Positions 8,439-17,354 of a stretch of DNA of 64,000 nucleotides are shown here, piece after piece. Numbering within the stretch: position 1 is the first letter of the stretch; the number at the start of each line of letters is the position of its first letter. Both the position numbers and the translations under genes were made by a program. Origin of the DNA: Mannheimia sp. USDA-ARS-USMARC-1261 (GTDB lineage Bacteria; Pseudomonadota; Gammaproteobacteria; Enterobacterales; Pasteurellaceae); contig NZ_CP006942.1 in NCBI RefSeq assembly GCF_000521605.1, positions 992,001-1,056,000 on the forward strand, in the 5' to 3' direction. The notes beneath the pieces are model-generated. The model saw only the letters and a list, made by a program, of their open reading frames with translations, did not search any database and was not told where the DNA came from.

Positions 8439-8810
8439 TTATTCTTCTGTTGTTGCCTCTGTATCTTCATTTTCTGACTCAGTATCCCAATCAGAATCCT
8501 CCCAGTCTTCGACTTCCCAATATTGTGGATATTCATCATCTTCAATGATTTGTTCAGAAATTTGTTCAGAGGTATTCCAAATAGGAAATTCCCCGTACTC
8601 ATCCAATTGTAACTCTATCTTTTTTCGCTCATCATCGCCTAGAAATTGCCAATAATTACAGATTAACTTTCCTCTTAAACTTAATTCCCAAAGACCTCCG
8701 TAATTATATTGAGCATTTTCTGCATGGCAAATATTCCCCACTTTCTGTGCTGAAGGAAGAGAATGGGCAACATATGGGAAAACTACAAGGAACAGTGCTA
8801 GATATCTCAT
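8439..8810 (-). CDS. Small secreted acidic protein, antisense within the tra operon
   Basis: The start at 8810 is preferred over 8822 because GATGAG precedes it and it yields a compact signal peptide (MRYLALFLVVF...AHS). The mature protein has two Cys residues (ICHAE and LICNYWQ) and a very acidic tail of about 45 residues (EDDEYPQYWEVEDWEDSDW). It is the only minus-strand gene inside the first tra block, so it was probably inserted there as a cargo gene. I do not recognise the family; an envelope or exclusion role is only a guess. Confidence 0.6.
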   Translation of the reverse strand: MRYLALFLVVFPYVAHSLPSAQKVGNICHAENAQYNYGGLWELSLRGKLICNYWQFLGDDERKKIELQLDEYGEFPIWNTSEQISEQIIEDDEYPQYWEVEDWEDSDWDTESENEDTEATTEE

Positions 8811-9008
8811 CTGGTATCTCATCGTAAAGCGTGAAGATTTCGGTGTTGATACTACTTAATTGACTAGCTTAAACATAGAATAATATCTTTCTCACCATTT
8901 ACTATTTTGTGCAATTTCTCTTCTGAACGGTAACAGAGTTTTCCATTAAATTTTAGGATCGCTTTTGGCACTCTTAACCTGAAGTAAAACTAAAAATAGA
9001 GGTGCACT

Positions 9009-9335
9009 ATGTCTATTTCAACATCTTTAAGGAAAGGTATTGTTGTCCTTGTTACCTTATCTTGCTTGCCAGCACTTGCTTCAACAGAACAAGAGCAATT
9101 AGCCCAGGCAATTAAGCAACTGGAAGCGGCAAAATTATCACTTCAACGAGCAGAAAAAGTAGCTAAAGCCTCGCCTAAAACACGAGAATACTTTAACTAT
9201 TCTGCTATTCACAGTGATATTGAAACCGTCAAAAAAGGAATTCAACAATATATCAATCCAAGCCGAGCATTACCTCGTGATCCGAATGTACTACGTACAT
9301 TAAGTGATGATTATAGCAAATTACGGGGGCAGTGA
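9009..9335 (+). CDS. RAQPRD-family ICE protein (TIGR01690)
   Basis: A signal peptide (ending LPALAS) is followed by a helical region and the family signature, here ALPRDP near residue 86, with the usual downstream LSDDYSKLRGQ end. These short periplasmic proteins occur in the pilus cluster of this ICE class. It opens a second run of plus-strand genes after the antisense insertion, so a promoter may lie between 8823 and 9008. Its stop overlaps the next start. Confidence 0.85.
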   Translation: MSISTSLRKGIVVLVTLSCLPALASTEQEQLAQAIKQLEAAKLSLQRAEKVAKASPKTREYFNYSAIHSDIETVKKGIQQYINPSRALPRDPNVLRTLSDDYSKLRGQ

Positions 9336-9568
9336 TGTCTTACTCCCCTGCGAATGCGTTTTCTGTTGCCAGCGGTATCGACCCTTTTAGATTGAAAATC
9401 ATGATCGCCATTATTTTTCTTTCATTACTGCTCTTAGCCGTCGCTTGGGCATTGAATAGTGGTTATAAGGGATTTTCATTTAGAGATAAAAGTCCTTTTT
9501 CACTTTTAGTTTTATTTCTCAAAGGAGTGGCACTGTTAGCTTGTGTTACTTATTTCTTTATCTATTAG
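9332..9568 (+). CDS. ICE membrane protein, DUF3262 (TIGR03758)
   Basis: This short protein (78 aa) has two membrane helices (about residues 22-42 and 58-76). The FSVASGIDPFRLK start and the GYKGFSFRDKS loop are the pattern of DUF3262. It is likely an inner-membrane pilus or channel component. It overlaps the RAQPRD gene by four bases. Confidence 0.85.
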   Translation: MMSYSPANAFSVASGIDPFRLKIMIAIIFLSLLLLAVAWALNSGYKGFSFRDKSPFSLLVLFLKGVALLACVTYFFIY

Positions 9569-9582
9569 ATTCGAGGTCTATT

Positions 9583-9972
9583 ATGAACCGCATTAAATCT
9601 CTTACGAAACATCTGCATAGTCGTTATTTGGCTGTAATGCTCTTCTTCTGGGGTTCCCTCCAAAATGCATTTGCAGCCGGTCCTGATGCTTCCAAAATCC
9701 CAGACTTCCAAATTCCAGGCGTGGATAGTAATACCAAAGATCCAATGGAAATTATTTGGATTGTTCTGAAAGGTCTTGTCACTCTCGGAGCTGTTATTTT
9801 AGCAGCCGTAGCCATTTTGACAGTTGTTAAAGCATTGATTGGCATCTATAACGAAGCTACATCTGAAAATGGTAAAAAAGGTTGGGGACACTTTATTCTC
9901 GCCTTAATTATCGGCTTTATTGTGATTTTCTTCTGCTTGTGGTTAGTCAAACTTGCAGTCGGACTCTTCTAA
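9583..9972 (+). CDS. VirB2-like ICE membrane protein, DUF2976 (TIGR03745)
   Basis: The ATG at 9583 gives a long signal peptide ending NAFA, then two hydrophobic helices (about residues 58-82 and 105-127) with the loop GIYNEATSENGKKGWG. Size, layout and gene position fit the pilin-like DUF2976 proteins, which occupy the place of VirB2/TraA in F-like systems. An alternative start at 9541 is inside the previous gene and is not favoured. Confidence 0.85.
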   Translation: MNRIKSLTKHLHSRYLAVMLFFWGSLQNAFAAGPDASKIPDFQIPGVDSNTKDPMEIIWIVLKGLVTLGAVILAAVAILTVVKALIGIYNEATSENGKKGWGHFILALIIGFIVIFFCLWLVKLAVGLF

Positions 9973-9994
9973 TTAAAATGTCTAGGAGACCAAT

Positions 9995-10360
9995 ATGTCA
10001 GAACAAGATACAACCATTCCTTTTCTTCCCACCCGCCTTAATCGTGAAGCTACCGTTTACGGTGGGATGACAGTTAGTGAGTTCGGCATATCTGCCGGAT
10101 TAGGATTTATGTTAGGTCTGATTGTTGGTCTCTTCTTGTGGATATTAACTGATTTTTGGCTTCTTATTCCGGCAATGGCAATGTTGCTCTGCATCGCAAC
10201 TGTCTTAATCGGAAAAGGTATTGTCGCTGCGGTTAAACGAGGAAAACCAGAGGCTTATTTAAATAGATTAGTTGAAAAGAAAATGGATGACCTCTTTAAC
10301 GGTCATAAGTTTATAAAACGAGAAGGGTTTTGGTCTATTCGCCGATATAGAAGGAAATAA
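9995..10360 (+). CDS. ICE membrane protein, DUF3487 (TIGR03750), TraL/VirB3-like
   Basis: Its 121 aa include FLPTRLNREATVYGGMT, then two membrane helices and a basic C-terminus ending RREGFWSIRRYRRK-like. This is the signature of DUF3487 inner-membrane proteins, whose position after the pilin-like gene parallels TraL/VirB3. GGAGACC upstream serves as SD. Confidence 0.88.
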   Translation: MSEQDTTIPFLPTRLNREATVYGGMTVSEFGISAGLGFMLGLIVGLFLWILTDFWLLIPAMAMLLCIATVLIGKGIVAAVKRGKPEAYLNRLVEKKMDDLFNGHKFIKREGFWSIRRYRRK

Positions 10361-10363
10361 CAA

Positions 10364-11008
10364 ATGAGCCAGTTAAAAAGCCAATTACACGAAAAAGATA
10401 AACATATCAAAACGACTCGAATTTTTGCCTTCCTGTTTTTCATTATTATTTTGGTACTGGCAGGCGTAATCTATACTTTCCCAAGTCGCCTTACGATATA
10501 CAACCCACCAGATCTGCGTGCTGGGAGCCAACGAGCTTGGTGGGAAATTCCTAAACCAACAATTTATGCATTCTCCTATCAAATTTTCCAGCAAATGAAT
10601 CGGTGGATGACAAATGGCGAAGAGGATTATGAGAAAAATATCACCACCCTCAAACCATTTTTAACACCACACTGTGAAGCATTTTTACGACAAGATTATA
10701 AAGATCGTCTGCGTAACAATGAACTACGCAGCCGAACCCGTATGGTGTATGAAATTACCGGTAGAGGATATAGTGAAGATAAAGTTACCATATTCAGTGA
10801 AGATAGTTGGGCTGTCAATCTTGATTTAAGTGTGGATGAACATTTCCAAGGACAGCCGGTAAAACGAGTTTATATTCGTTTTCCTATCAGTATTGTGAGA
10901 ATGGATGTCGATTCTGCTCAAAACCCTTGGGGATTAGGGTTTAATTGCTATCACTCCATTCCAAAACTCTTAGAAGGTGTTGAGCCAAAAACAGAGGAGA
11001 AAAAATAA
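10364..11008 (+). CDS. ICE protein DUF2895 (TIGR03746), TraE/VirB8-like
   Basis: One N-terminal membrane helix (about residues 20-42) is followed by a periplasmic domain with GSQRAWWEIPKPTIYAF and RTRMVYEITGRGY. These are conserved in the TIGR03746 family that takes the TraE/VirB8 position in this transfer system. The stop overlaps the next gene by one base. Confidence 0.88.
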   Translation: MSQLKSQLHEKDKHIKTTRIFAFLFFIIILVLAGVIYTFPSRLTIYNPPDLRAGSQRAWWEIPKPTIYAFSYQIFQQMNRWMTNGEEDYEKNITTLKPFLTPHCEAFLRQDYKDRLRNNELRSRTRMVYEITGRGYSEDKVTIFSEDSWAVNLDLSVDEHFQGQPVKRVYIRFPISIVRMDVDSAQNPWGLGFNCYHSIPKLLEGVEPKTEEKK

Positions 11009-11892
11009 TGAAACGTCTACCAATTTTGCTCGTCTCTTTGCTTATAGGCTTCTCTGGGAGTAGCTTGGCTGATGTATTGATGAAATGGGAAAGAAAACCA
11101 CTTCCTGTTGCGTTACAAGTGGAAAAAGAACGAATTATTTTTGTCGATAAAAATGTCAAGGTTGGTTATCCGGCAGAACTGGACGGTAAGCTACGAATTC
11201 AATCTACCGGTGGAGCCGTCTATTTAAAAGCATTAGAAACATTTCCCTCCACTCGCATAGAATTCCGTGATGTTACAACCGGTGAAATTTTTCTATTTGA
11301 TTTAACAGCAGCTTCGAAAGTCGCTAATCCTGAAGAGGCAATTCGAGTGGTTTTTGACGGTACGGTAGAAAAACAATCTTTTTCAAGCAATAGAGATGAT
11401 GAAAGCTCTGATCTGCCTATTGCGAATAGCCGTCCTCAGCTTCCAGTACCTGCCGCATTGACCCGTTATGCAGCACAATCACTTTATGCTCCACTACGTA
11501 CAGTTGAACCTTTAGATGGTGTGCGTCGTGTGGCACATCGTCTACCTAAAAAAATTACCAAGCTGCTACCGGCTTATTCAATAGAAGCAACACCTTTAAT
11601 TAGCTGGCAGTTAGACGAATATGTAGTTACCGCTATTCGTTTGCAAAATAAGGGTAACACTCAAATTACGCTTGACCCTCGAGAGCTTCAAGGACAATTT
11701 TATGCAGCGACTTTCCAGCATAATTGGCTTGGGGGGTACGGAGAAAATGAAGATACCACAACCCTGTATTTAGTGACCGAAGGCTATGCTAATAACGCAT
11801 TAATTCCGGAAACCCGTCCAGTCAAACTAGTCAGTAAAAAAGTGAAAAGAACAACAAAAGTTGAAACTAAACCGGCTCAATCGGCGAAGTAG
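11008..11892 (+). CDS. ICE protein DUF3438 (TIGR03749), TraK/VirB9-like
   Basis: A signal peptide ends at SSLA. The MKWERKPLPVALQVEKERIIFVD opening strand and the later TRYAAQSLYAPLRTVEPL are typical of TIGR03749. Family position and beta-rich character suggest a periplasmic/outer-membrane core component analogous to TraK/VirB9. It ends with a short basic tail and is 11 bases from the next gene. Confidence 0.87.
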   Translation: MKRLPILLVSLLIGFSGSSLADVLMKWERKPLPVALQVEKERIIFVDKNVKVGYPAELDGKLRIQSTGGAVYLKALETFPSTRIEFRDVTTGEIFLFDLTAASKVANPEEAIRVVFDGTVEKQSFSSNRDDESSDLPIANSRPQLPVPAALTRYAAQSLYAPLRTVEPLDGVRRVAHRLPKKITKLLPAYSIEATPLISWQLDEYVVTAIRLQNKGNTQITLDPRELQGQFYAATFQHNWLGGYGENEDTTTLYLVTEGYANNALIPETRPVKLVSKKVKRTTKVETKPAQSAK

Positions 11893-11903
11893 GAGGAAAG
11901 GCA

Positions 11904-13358
11904 ATGAAAGCGAATAAAGCCTTATTTGTCATACTGGGCATTGTATTTATCTTAGTCGGTGGAATTGTCTATGCCTTATTTGGACGTAGTGAGTCAGTTC
12001 CACAACCGACACAACAGGAAATTTTAGATATTTCCATTAAAGATTTAACACCTGAACAAGTCAGAACAATGGGTATTCAAGGTGATACGCCGATTGATAC
12101 GCTGCGTACCCTTGTGACAACCGTTAAATCCAATGAGCGTCGTATGGATGAGTTAATTGATGAAAATCGCCAACTCAAACAGAAAGAAGATTTAGTGAAT
12201 GGTCGTATCAATGATGCGGTAAATAATGAAACCCGAAAACTGCAAGAGCAGATTGCAGATTTGAAAATGCAATTATTTGATATGGCGACTCTCGTTAATA
12301 ACAAACCAACAACACAAGAGTCTACCCCTCAGGTAGAGGCTCAGCCTAATACGGTACCGAATAAAGGATTTGGAACAGCAGGAGATAAATTACCTATCGG
12401 TGGTGCAACTATGTCCAACGTGGATACCAGTGGAATGTATTGGGTAGAACCAAGCGATCAGATTAGTTTGGATGCAAGTGGAAAACCTGTGTCAGGCAAT
12501 ACAGTAGCAACTAAATTTGGCTTTCCGAAAGATTTTAATGGAGGACAATCTGCAGGAAATAACGAAAAGAAAGGTCTGCCGTTTTTCCCGGAAACAGATA
12601 CTGTGACAAGCTCACAAGGAACGGCTGGAAACGCACGTGGTAAAAACCAGATGACATCAGTATATACCATACCAAGTAATTCAACATTCCTTGATTCAGT
12701 TGCAATGACGGGACTCATCGGACGTATCCCGATTGATAATCGAGTATCGGATGCTTATCCGTTCAAAGTACTTATTGGTCGAGAAAATCTCATTGCTAAT
12801 GGTATTGAATTACCTGATGTAGACGGAGCAATTGTATCAGGTACTGCTACTGGCGACTGGACACTATCCTGTGTTAGAGGCAGTGTAAAAAGTATGACTT
12901 TTGTGTTCAATGATGGACGTATTGTGAGTACCTCTAATAAAGGGAATGGCGAAGAGATTGGCTGGTTATCAGATAGTTCGGGTATCCCTTGTGTTCCAGG
13001 AGAGCGGAAAACCAATGCCCCAGAATATTTGGGAACGAATTTCTTTTTGGCTGCTGCAAGTGCTGCTGCCCAAGGATTCTCACAGTCACAAACAACCACT
13101 GTTGTTGATGGAAGTAGTGTTGTTGGAGCTGTTACCGGCGATCAGGGTAAGTTCATCTTAGGACAAGCTATCGGAGGCGGCTTAAAAGAATCTGCTGACT
13201 GGTTTAGAAAACGTTTTGCTGAAAACTTTGATGCTGTATATGTGCCACCGGGTCATCGTGTCTCTATTCATATCGAGAAAGAGATTGAAATCGATTACAA
13301 CGCCCAAGGTCGTAAAGTGAAATATGGCTCAAAATCAACGAATTCACAACTGGATTAG
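11904..13358 (+). CDS. ICE protein TIGR03752, TraB/VirB10-like
   Basis: One N-terminal membrane anchor (residues 5-27) is followed by a coiled coil (about 60-130, rich in E/K/Q), a variable linker, and a C-terminal beta domain with TVPSNSTFLDSVAMTGLIGRIP-like sequence. It ends in a GHRVSIHIEKEIEIDY strand. This matches the VirB10/TraB protein that spans the envelope in this ICE class. A WVEP motif (MYWVEP) occurs in the linker, as in the transglycosylase tail. Confidence 0.9.
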   Translation: MKANKALFVILGIVFILVGGIVYALFGRSESVPQPTQQEILDISIKDLTPEQVRTMGIQGDTPIDTLRTLVTTVKSNERRMDELIDENRQLKQKEDLVNGRINDAVNNETRKLQEQIADLKMQLFDMATLVNNKPTTQESTPQVEAQPNTVPNKGFGTAGDKLPIGGATMSNVDTSGMYWVEPSDQISLDASGKPVSGNTVATKFGFPKDFNGGQSAGNNEKKGLPFFPETDTVTSSQGTAGNARGKNQMTSVYTIPSNSTFLDSVAMTGLIGRIPIDNRVSDAYPFKVLIGRENLIANGIELPDVDGAIVSGTATGDWTLSCVRGSVKSMTFVFNDGRIVSTSNKGNGEEIGWLSDSSGIPCVPGERKTNAPEYLGTNFFLAAASAAAQGFSQSQTTTVVDGSSVVGAVTGDQGKFILGQAIGGGLKESADWFRKRFAENFDAVYVPPGHRVSIHIEKEIEIDYNAQGRKVKYGSKSTNSQLD

Positions 13359-13370
13359 AAGGAACAAACG

Positions 13371-13769
13371 ATGAAACATTTATTTTGCATAATGATAAGT
13401 GCCTTATTGATAACAGGTTGCACAACATCAACAGAAGAATTATTACCTACTAACGGCAGTACGATGCGGGATATTTGGGATAAAGGAGCGAGTAATAACG
13501 ATCTACACTTATACCGTTCACAACAAGGGCGAACACTTGACCCTGTCGATTATATTCCTAATAGTGAGCAACGAGCCTATACCCGTACGGCAGAAAATGA
13601 AATTAATAACTTGTTCCCTCGTTTACCTAATCCGGATCTGATTATGTATGTGTACCCACATCAAACTCGTTCCGGAGAGCCTCTCAGTATTCCAGGATAT
13701 TCTACAGTACTACCTTTCTATGGACGAGTTCAATATGCTCAGCCGGGTGATAGAACAAGAGGGCTTTAA
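13371..13769 (+). CDS. ICE lipoprotein TIGR03751, TraV/VirB7-like
   Basis: LITGC at residues 13-17 is a clear lipobox. The body contains NLFPRLPNPDLIMYVYPH, the diagnostic stretch of TIGR03751 outer-membrane lipoproteins. It lies between the VirB10-like and VirB4-like genes and should be part of the outer-membrane core complex. GAAGGAAC upstream serves as SD. Confidence 0.88.
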   Translation: MKHLFCIMISALLITGCTTSTEELLPTNGSTMRDIWDKGASNNDLHLYRSQQGRTLDPVDYIPNSEQRAYTRTAENEINNLFPRLPNPDLIMYVYPHQTRSGEPLSIPGYSTVLPFYGRVQYAQPGDRTRGL

Positions 13770-13771
13770 TC

Positions 13772-16609
13772 ATGTCTTTTTTAAGTGAGGTATTTTCCTC
13801 TTTCAAACCGACTAAAGCAGGGGTTATATCAAGTGAACCAAATGAAAATACCGGTGAGTCTGACATCATTCAAAATAAAATGAGTGAGGTAAATAACGAG
13901 GTTCAACAATTAAAACGCAGTGGAAAACTCACCCAGTCACAGCATCACCGTCGGTTATACTCACAAGAGCCCTCCTTTATCGATCATCTACCTTGGGGAG
14001 AATATTTGAATGAGCACGGTGTGATACTCCTTGATGATGCCCGTAGTGTTGGGGCAGTATTTGATATTAAGCCGATTGGTACTGCTGGCCGTAGTATTGA
14101 ATTTTTAAGTCGGATACGTAATCTTGTCAAAGATGCCTTGCAAGACAGCTTTGATGAATTGGATGTAAATCCGTACGTTGTTCAATTTTATTGCCAAGAC
14201 AGCGATGATTTACAGCCTTATATTGAACAGCTACGAAATTATATCTCGCCTATCGCTAAAAATAGTGCATTTAGCGAAGAATGGTTACGGGTACAAGCCA
14301 AGCATTTCAAGGATATCGGTAAACCAGAGGGGCTTTTTATTGATGAGCGAGTGACAAATACAGCTTGGTCTGGTCGTATACGTAGTACCAAAATGGTGAT
14401 CTATCGGTATGTTGATAAATCCAATGACACTAATGAAAATCTGATTGTCGAGCAGCTGAACAATGCTTGTTCTCGCATAAATGGAGCTCTAACAACTGCT
14501 GGATTACAATTGCAGCGACTGGATGGCGAACAATTTCGTCAATGGCTGTTACGTTGGTTTAATCCCAATCCTTCTATTAATTTTGAGGGGTTAAGCAACA
14601 ATGATTGCTACCATCTCTTTGGTAAACAAACCTCAAATGACGGGCTTCCAGAATTAGCGTTTAACGATTTCAGTGAAGATTTATTTTATTCTCAACCGAA
14701 AAATGAAGGCAACTATTGGTATTTTGATGACCAACCGCACGAAGTTGTTGTAGTCAATAATTTGAGGAAACAACCGGAAGTGGGGTTGATGACTGGCGAG
14801 ATTACTCGTGGGCGTAATATCAATGCATTATTTGACTTGTTGCCGGAATCAACCATTATGGCAATTACCATCGTCATCCATCCACAGGATAAGTTGGAGG
14901 CACATTTAGAAAAAATTAGTAGTCGAGCGGTAGGTGAAAATTTTGAGTCGAAATACCTAAAAGAAGACTGTCAAACTGTACAGTCTTATCTTAAAGAGGG
15001 GCATAAACTCTATCAAGCAGCTATTGCATTTTACGTTCGAGGTAAGGATGAAAAGGAGCTACGTACCCGTTCTCGCCAGTTGAGAACGATTCTGCTCAGT
15101 AACAACCTAGAACCCGTGAAGGAAAATGCAGAAATTGCCCCACTTAACAGCTATTTGCGTTGGCTACCAATGAATTTTAATCCGCAGATGGATGCCAAAT
15201 CACATTACTACACGAAGTACTATTTTGTACAACATTTGGCAAACTTATTACCTATCTTTGGCCGAGATACCGGGACTGGGAATCCGGGGATCACTTACTT
15301 TAATCGAGGAGGAGCACCATTTAATTTCGACCCATTTAACCGTAAAGACAGAACCAAAAATGCTCACAAGCTATTATTAGGTCCAACCGGTTCGGGAAAA
15401 TCAGCTACGTTATGTGGGCAATTATGTCAGGCTATGGCCGTTTATCGCCCACGGACTTTTGTTGTTGAGGCAGGAAATTCATTTGGTTTATTAGCGGACT
15501 ATGCAGAACGTTTCGGACTGACTGTAAATCGCATTACGTTAGCTCCAAACAGCGGCATTGTCTTACCACTCTTTTCAGAAGCACATCGTCTATTGGATAT
15601 GGAATTAAACCCGGAAGATGTGCCGGAAGACATTGAGGATAACGATGACACTGATGATGAAGGTGATATGCAACGAGATTTATTGGCCGAAATGGAGCTG
15701 ACGGCACGTTTGATGATCACCGGAGGTGAAAAGAAAGAAGATGAAAAAATGAGCCGTGCTGATCGTGCTGCTATTCGTCGTGCCATTTTAAATGCAGCTC
15801 GCCAAACCAAATCTGAAGGCAGACAAACGCTGACTGAAGATATTAAAAATGCTTTGGAAGCATTAAGTCATGATGAGCATACTCGTGAAGAACGGCGTAC
15901 CCGTTTAGCAGAAATGGCAGAATCATTAGAAATGTTTTGTACCGGTGTAAATGGGCAATTTTTTAATCGAGAGGGGGCAATTTGGCCGGAGGCTGATCTA
16001 ACCTTAGTTGATTTAGCTATGTTTGCCCGGGAAGGCTATGAAGCAGAGTTGGCCATTTCCTATATTTCACTCATTAACCATATCAACAGTCTTGGTGAAA
16101 AATACCAACACAGTGATCGGATGATTCTGAATGTAACAGATGAATCACACATTATCACGGCCAACCCATTATTAGCTAAATTCCTAGTTAAAGGCTCAAA
16201 AATGTGGCGTAAACTAGGGATTTGGCTATGGCTTGCTACTCAAAATATGGATGACTTCCCGAATGAAGCGGCGAAATTACTCTCAATGGTCGAATGGTGG
16301 GAATTGTTGAATGTGTCTGCCAGTGAAATTGATGAAATCAATCGTTTCCGGAAACTGTCAGAGGCCCAGAAAACGATGTTGTTATCTGCCAAAAAATCAG
16401 ATCGTAAATATACCGAGGGCGTGGTATTAGCAACGAATATGGAAGCTCTATTCCGAGTTGTACCGCCTAGCTTATTTTTAGCTTTAGGAATGACTGAAAA
16501 ACATGAAAAAGCAGAACGTAAGCAACTGATGATGCAGCACGGCTATACCGAACTCGATGCAGCTTTAGAGGTTGCAGCTCGGATTGATAAAGCAAGAGGA
16601 ATACACTAA
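13772..16609 (+). CDS. traC: VirB4/TraC-like conjugative transfer ATPase (TIGR03744)
   Basis: This 945-aa cytoplasmic ATPase drives pilus assembly and transfer. The N-terminal domain contains the IDHLPWGEYL entry. Walker A GPTGSGKS lies near residues 537-544, and a Walker B-like ILNVTDESH lies near 785. Between them an acidic insertion (PEDVPEDIEDNDDTDDE) precedes a basic helical part. The stop overlaps the next ATG (TAATGA). Confidence 0.93.
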   Translation: MSFLSEVFSSFKPTKAGVISSEPNENTGESDIIQNKMSEVNNEVQQLKRSGKLTQSQHHRRLYSQEPSFIDHLPWGEYLNEHGVILLDDARSVGAVFDIKPIGTAGRSIEFLSRIRNLVKDALQDSFDELDVNPYVVQFYCQDSDDLQPYIEQLRNYISPIAKNSAFSEEWLRVQAKHFKDIGKPEGLFIDERVTNTAWSGRIRSTKMVIYRYVDKSNDTNENLIVEQLNNACSRINGALTTAGLQLQRLDGEQFRQWLLRWFNPNPSINFEGLSNNDCYHLFGKQTSNDGLPELAFNDFSEDLFYSQPKNEGNYWYFDDQPHEVVVVNNLRKQPEVGLMTGEITRGRNINALFDLLPESTIMAITIVIHPQDKLEAHLEKISSRAVGENFESKYLKEDCQTVQSYLKEGHKLYQAAIAFYVRGKDEKELRTRSRQLRTILLSNNLEPVKENAEIAPLNSYLRWLPMNFNPQMDAKSHYYTKYYFVQHLANLLPIFGRDTGTGNPGITYFNRGGAPFNFDPFNRKDRTKNAHKLLLGPTGSGKSATLCGQLCQAMAVYRPRTFVVEAGNSFGLLADYAERFGLTVNRITLAPNSGIVLPLFSEAHRLLDMELNPEDVPEDIEDNDDTDDEGDMQRDLLAEMELTARLMITGGEKKEDEKMSRADRAAIRRAILNAARQTKSEGRQTLTEDIKNALEALSHDEHTREERRTRLAEMAESLEMFCTGVNGQFFNREGAIWPEADLTLVDLAMFAREGYEAELAISYISLINHINSLGEKYQHSDRMILNVTDESHIITANPLLAKFLVKGSKMWRKLGIWLWLATQNMDDFPNEAAKLLSMVEWWELLNVSASEIDEINRFRKLSEAQKTMLLSAKKSDRKYTEGVVLATNMEALFRVVPPSLFLALGMTEKHEKAERKQLMMQHGYTELDAALEVAARIDKARGIH

Positions 16610-17037
16610 TGAATAAACAACATTACCGTTTATTTAATGCAGGCCCACAAAAATCCTCATTAGGAGTTGTATCTCCAGCGGTAGAAACTCAATTGCTTGG
16701 ATTTTGTGAACAAATTCGCCAACTCATCGGCGTTGGGAAACAGATTACCTTATTCCCTCATCGTGTCGTGCAAAATCACTGGGCTATCGAACTTTCTGGT
16801 GAGCAGGGTTCTGTTCACTTATTACTTAATGTGACGGGGCGTTCTTTGCTACCAACTTCCAATAACAGTGAATGGTCAGCTCGTTTAATTATTGAAATAG
16901 CTGATCATGTGGATGCTTATTGGTTTTCGGCATTCCTTACTCAGTATCTCGGTTTGAAAAGTAATCTTTTACCCTTATCCACATCAATTGCGGATAACTC
17001 TGTGTATAACGAGGTAATAGATAATAATGAAGTCTGA
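16609..17037 (+). CDS. Conserved-position hypothetical protein, 142 aa
   Basis: I do not recognise a family. It is soluble, with a LLLNVTGRSLLP strand region and no signal peptide. It overlaps the VirB4-like gene upstream by one base and the membrane-protein gene downstream by 11 bases, so it is certainly translated as part of the operon. A chaperone or accessory role to the ATPase is possible but not shown. Confidence 0.75.
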   Translation: MNKQHYRLFNAGPQKSSLGVVSPAVETQLLGFCEQIRQLIGVGKQITLFPHRVVQNHWAIELSGEQGSVHLLLNVTGRSLLPTSNNSEWSARLIIEIADHVDAYWFSAFLTQYLGLKSNLLPLSTSIADNSVYNEVIDNNEV

Positions 17038-17344
17038 TACAACAAAGCCTAAAATGACAAGGGTTATTACTGTATTAAAAATAACCTTGATGATCATCGG
17101 TATTATTTTATTACTACTCGTTGTTGGCTGGTTGGCAATGACCTATTTTCCTTCCACAAATTTTCAAGCGTGGTTCTATGAAACCCGCTATGCCTGGTTG
17201 GGATGGCGATTTGTTTTATATGTAGCTATTTGGCTATTGATGGTACAACTTAATCGAAAAGGGCAAATGCCATTAAAAGCCAGGTTAATGATTTTATCTG
17301 TCATCCCAATTATTGAGGGACTTAATTTACTGTATCTACTTTAA
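17027..17344 (+). CDS. Small inner-membrane ICE protein, 105 aa
   Basis: There are three hydrophobic helices (about residues 15-40, 58-74 and 83-104) separated by a FYETRYAWLGWRF loop. No family is recognised. Tight overlap with both neighbours places it in the transfer operon just before the TraG-like gene. It may belong to the inner-membrane platform. Confidence 0.75.
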   Translation: MKSDTTKPKMTRVITVLKITLMIIGIILLLLVVGWLAMTYFPSTNFQAWFYETRYAWLGWRFVLYVAIWLLMVQLNRKGQMPLKARLMILSVIPIIEGLNLLYLL

Positions 17345-17354
17345 GGAGGATGAG

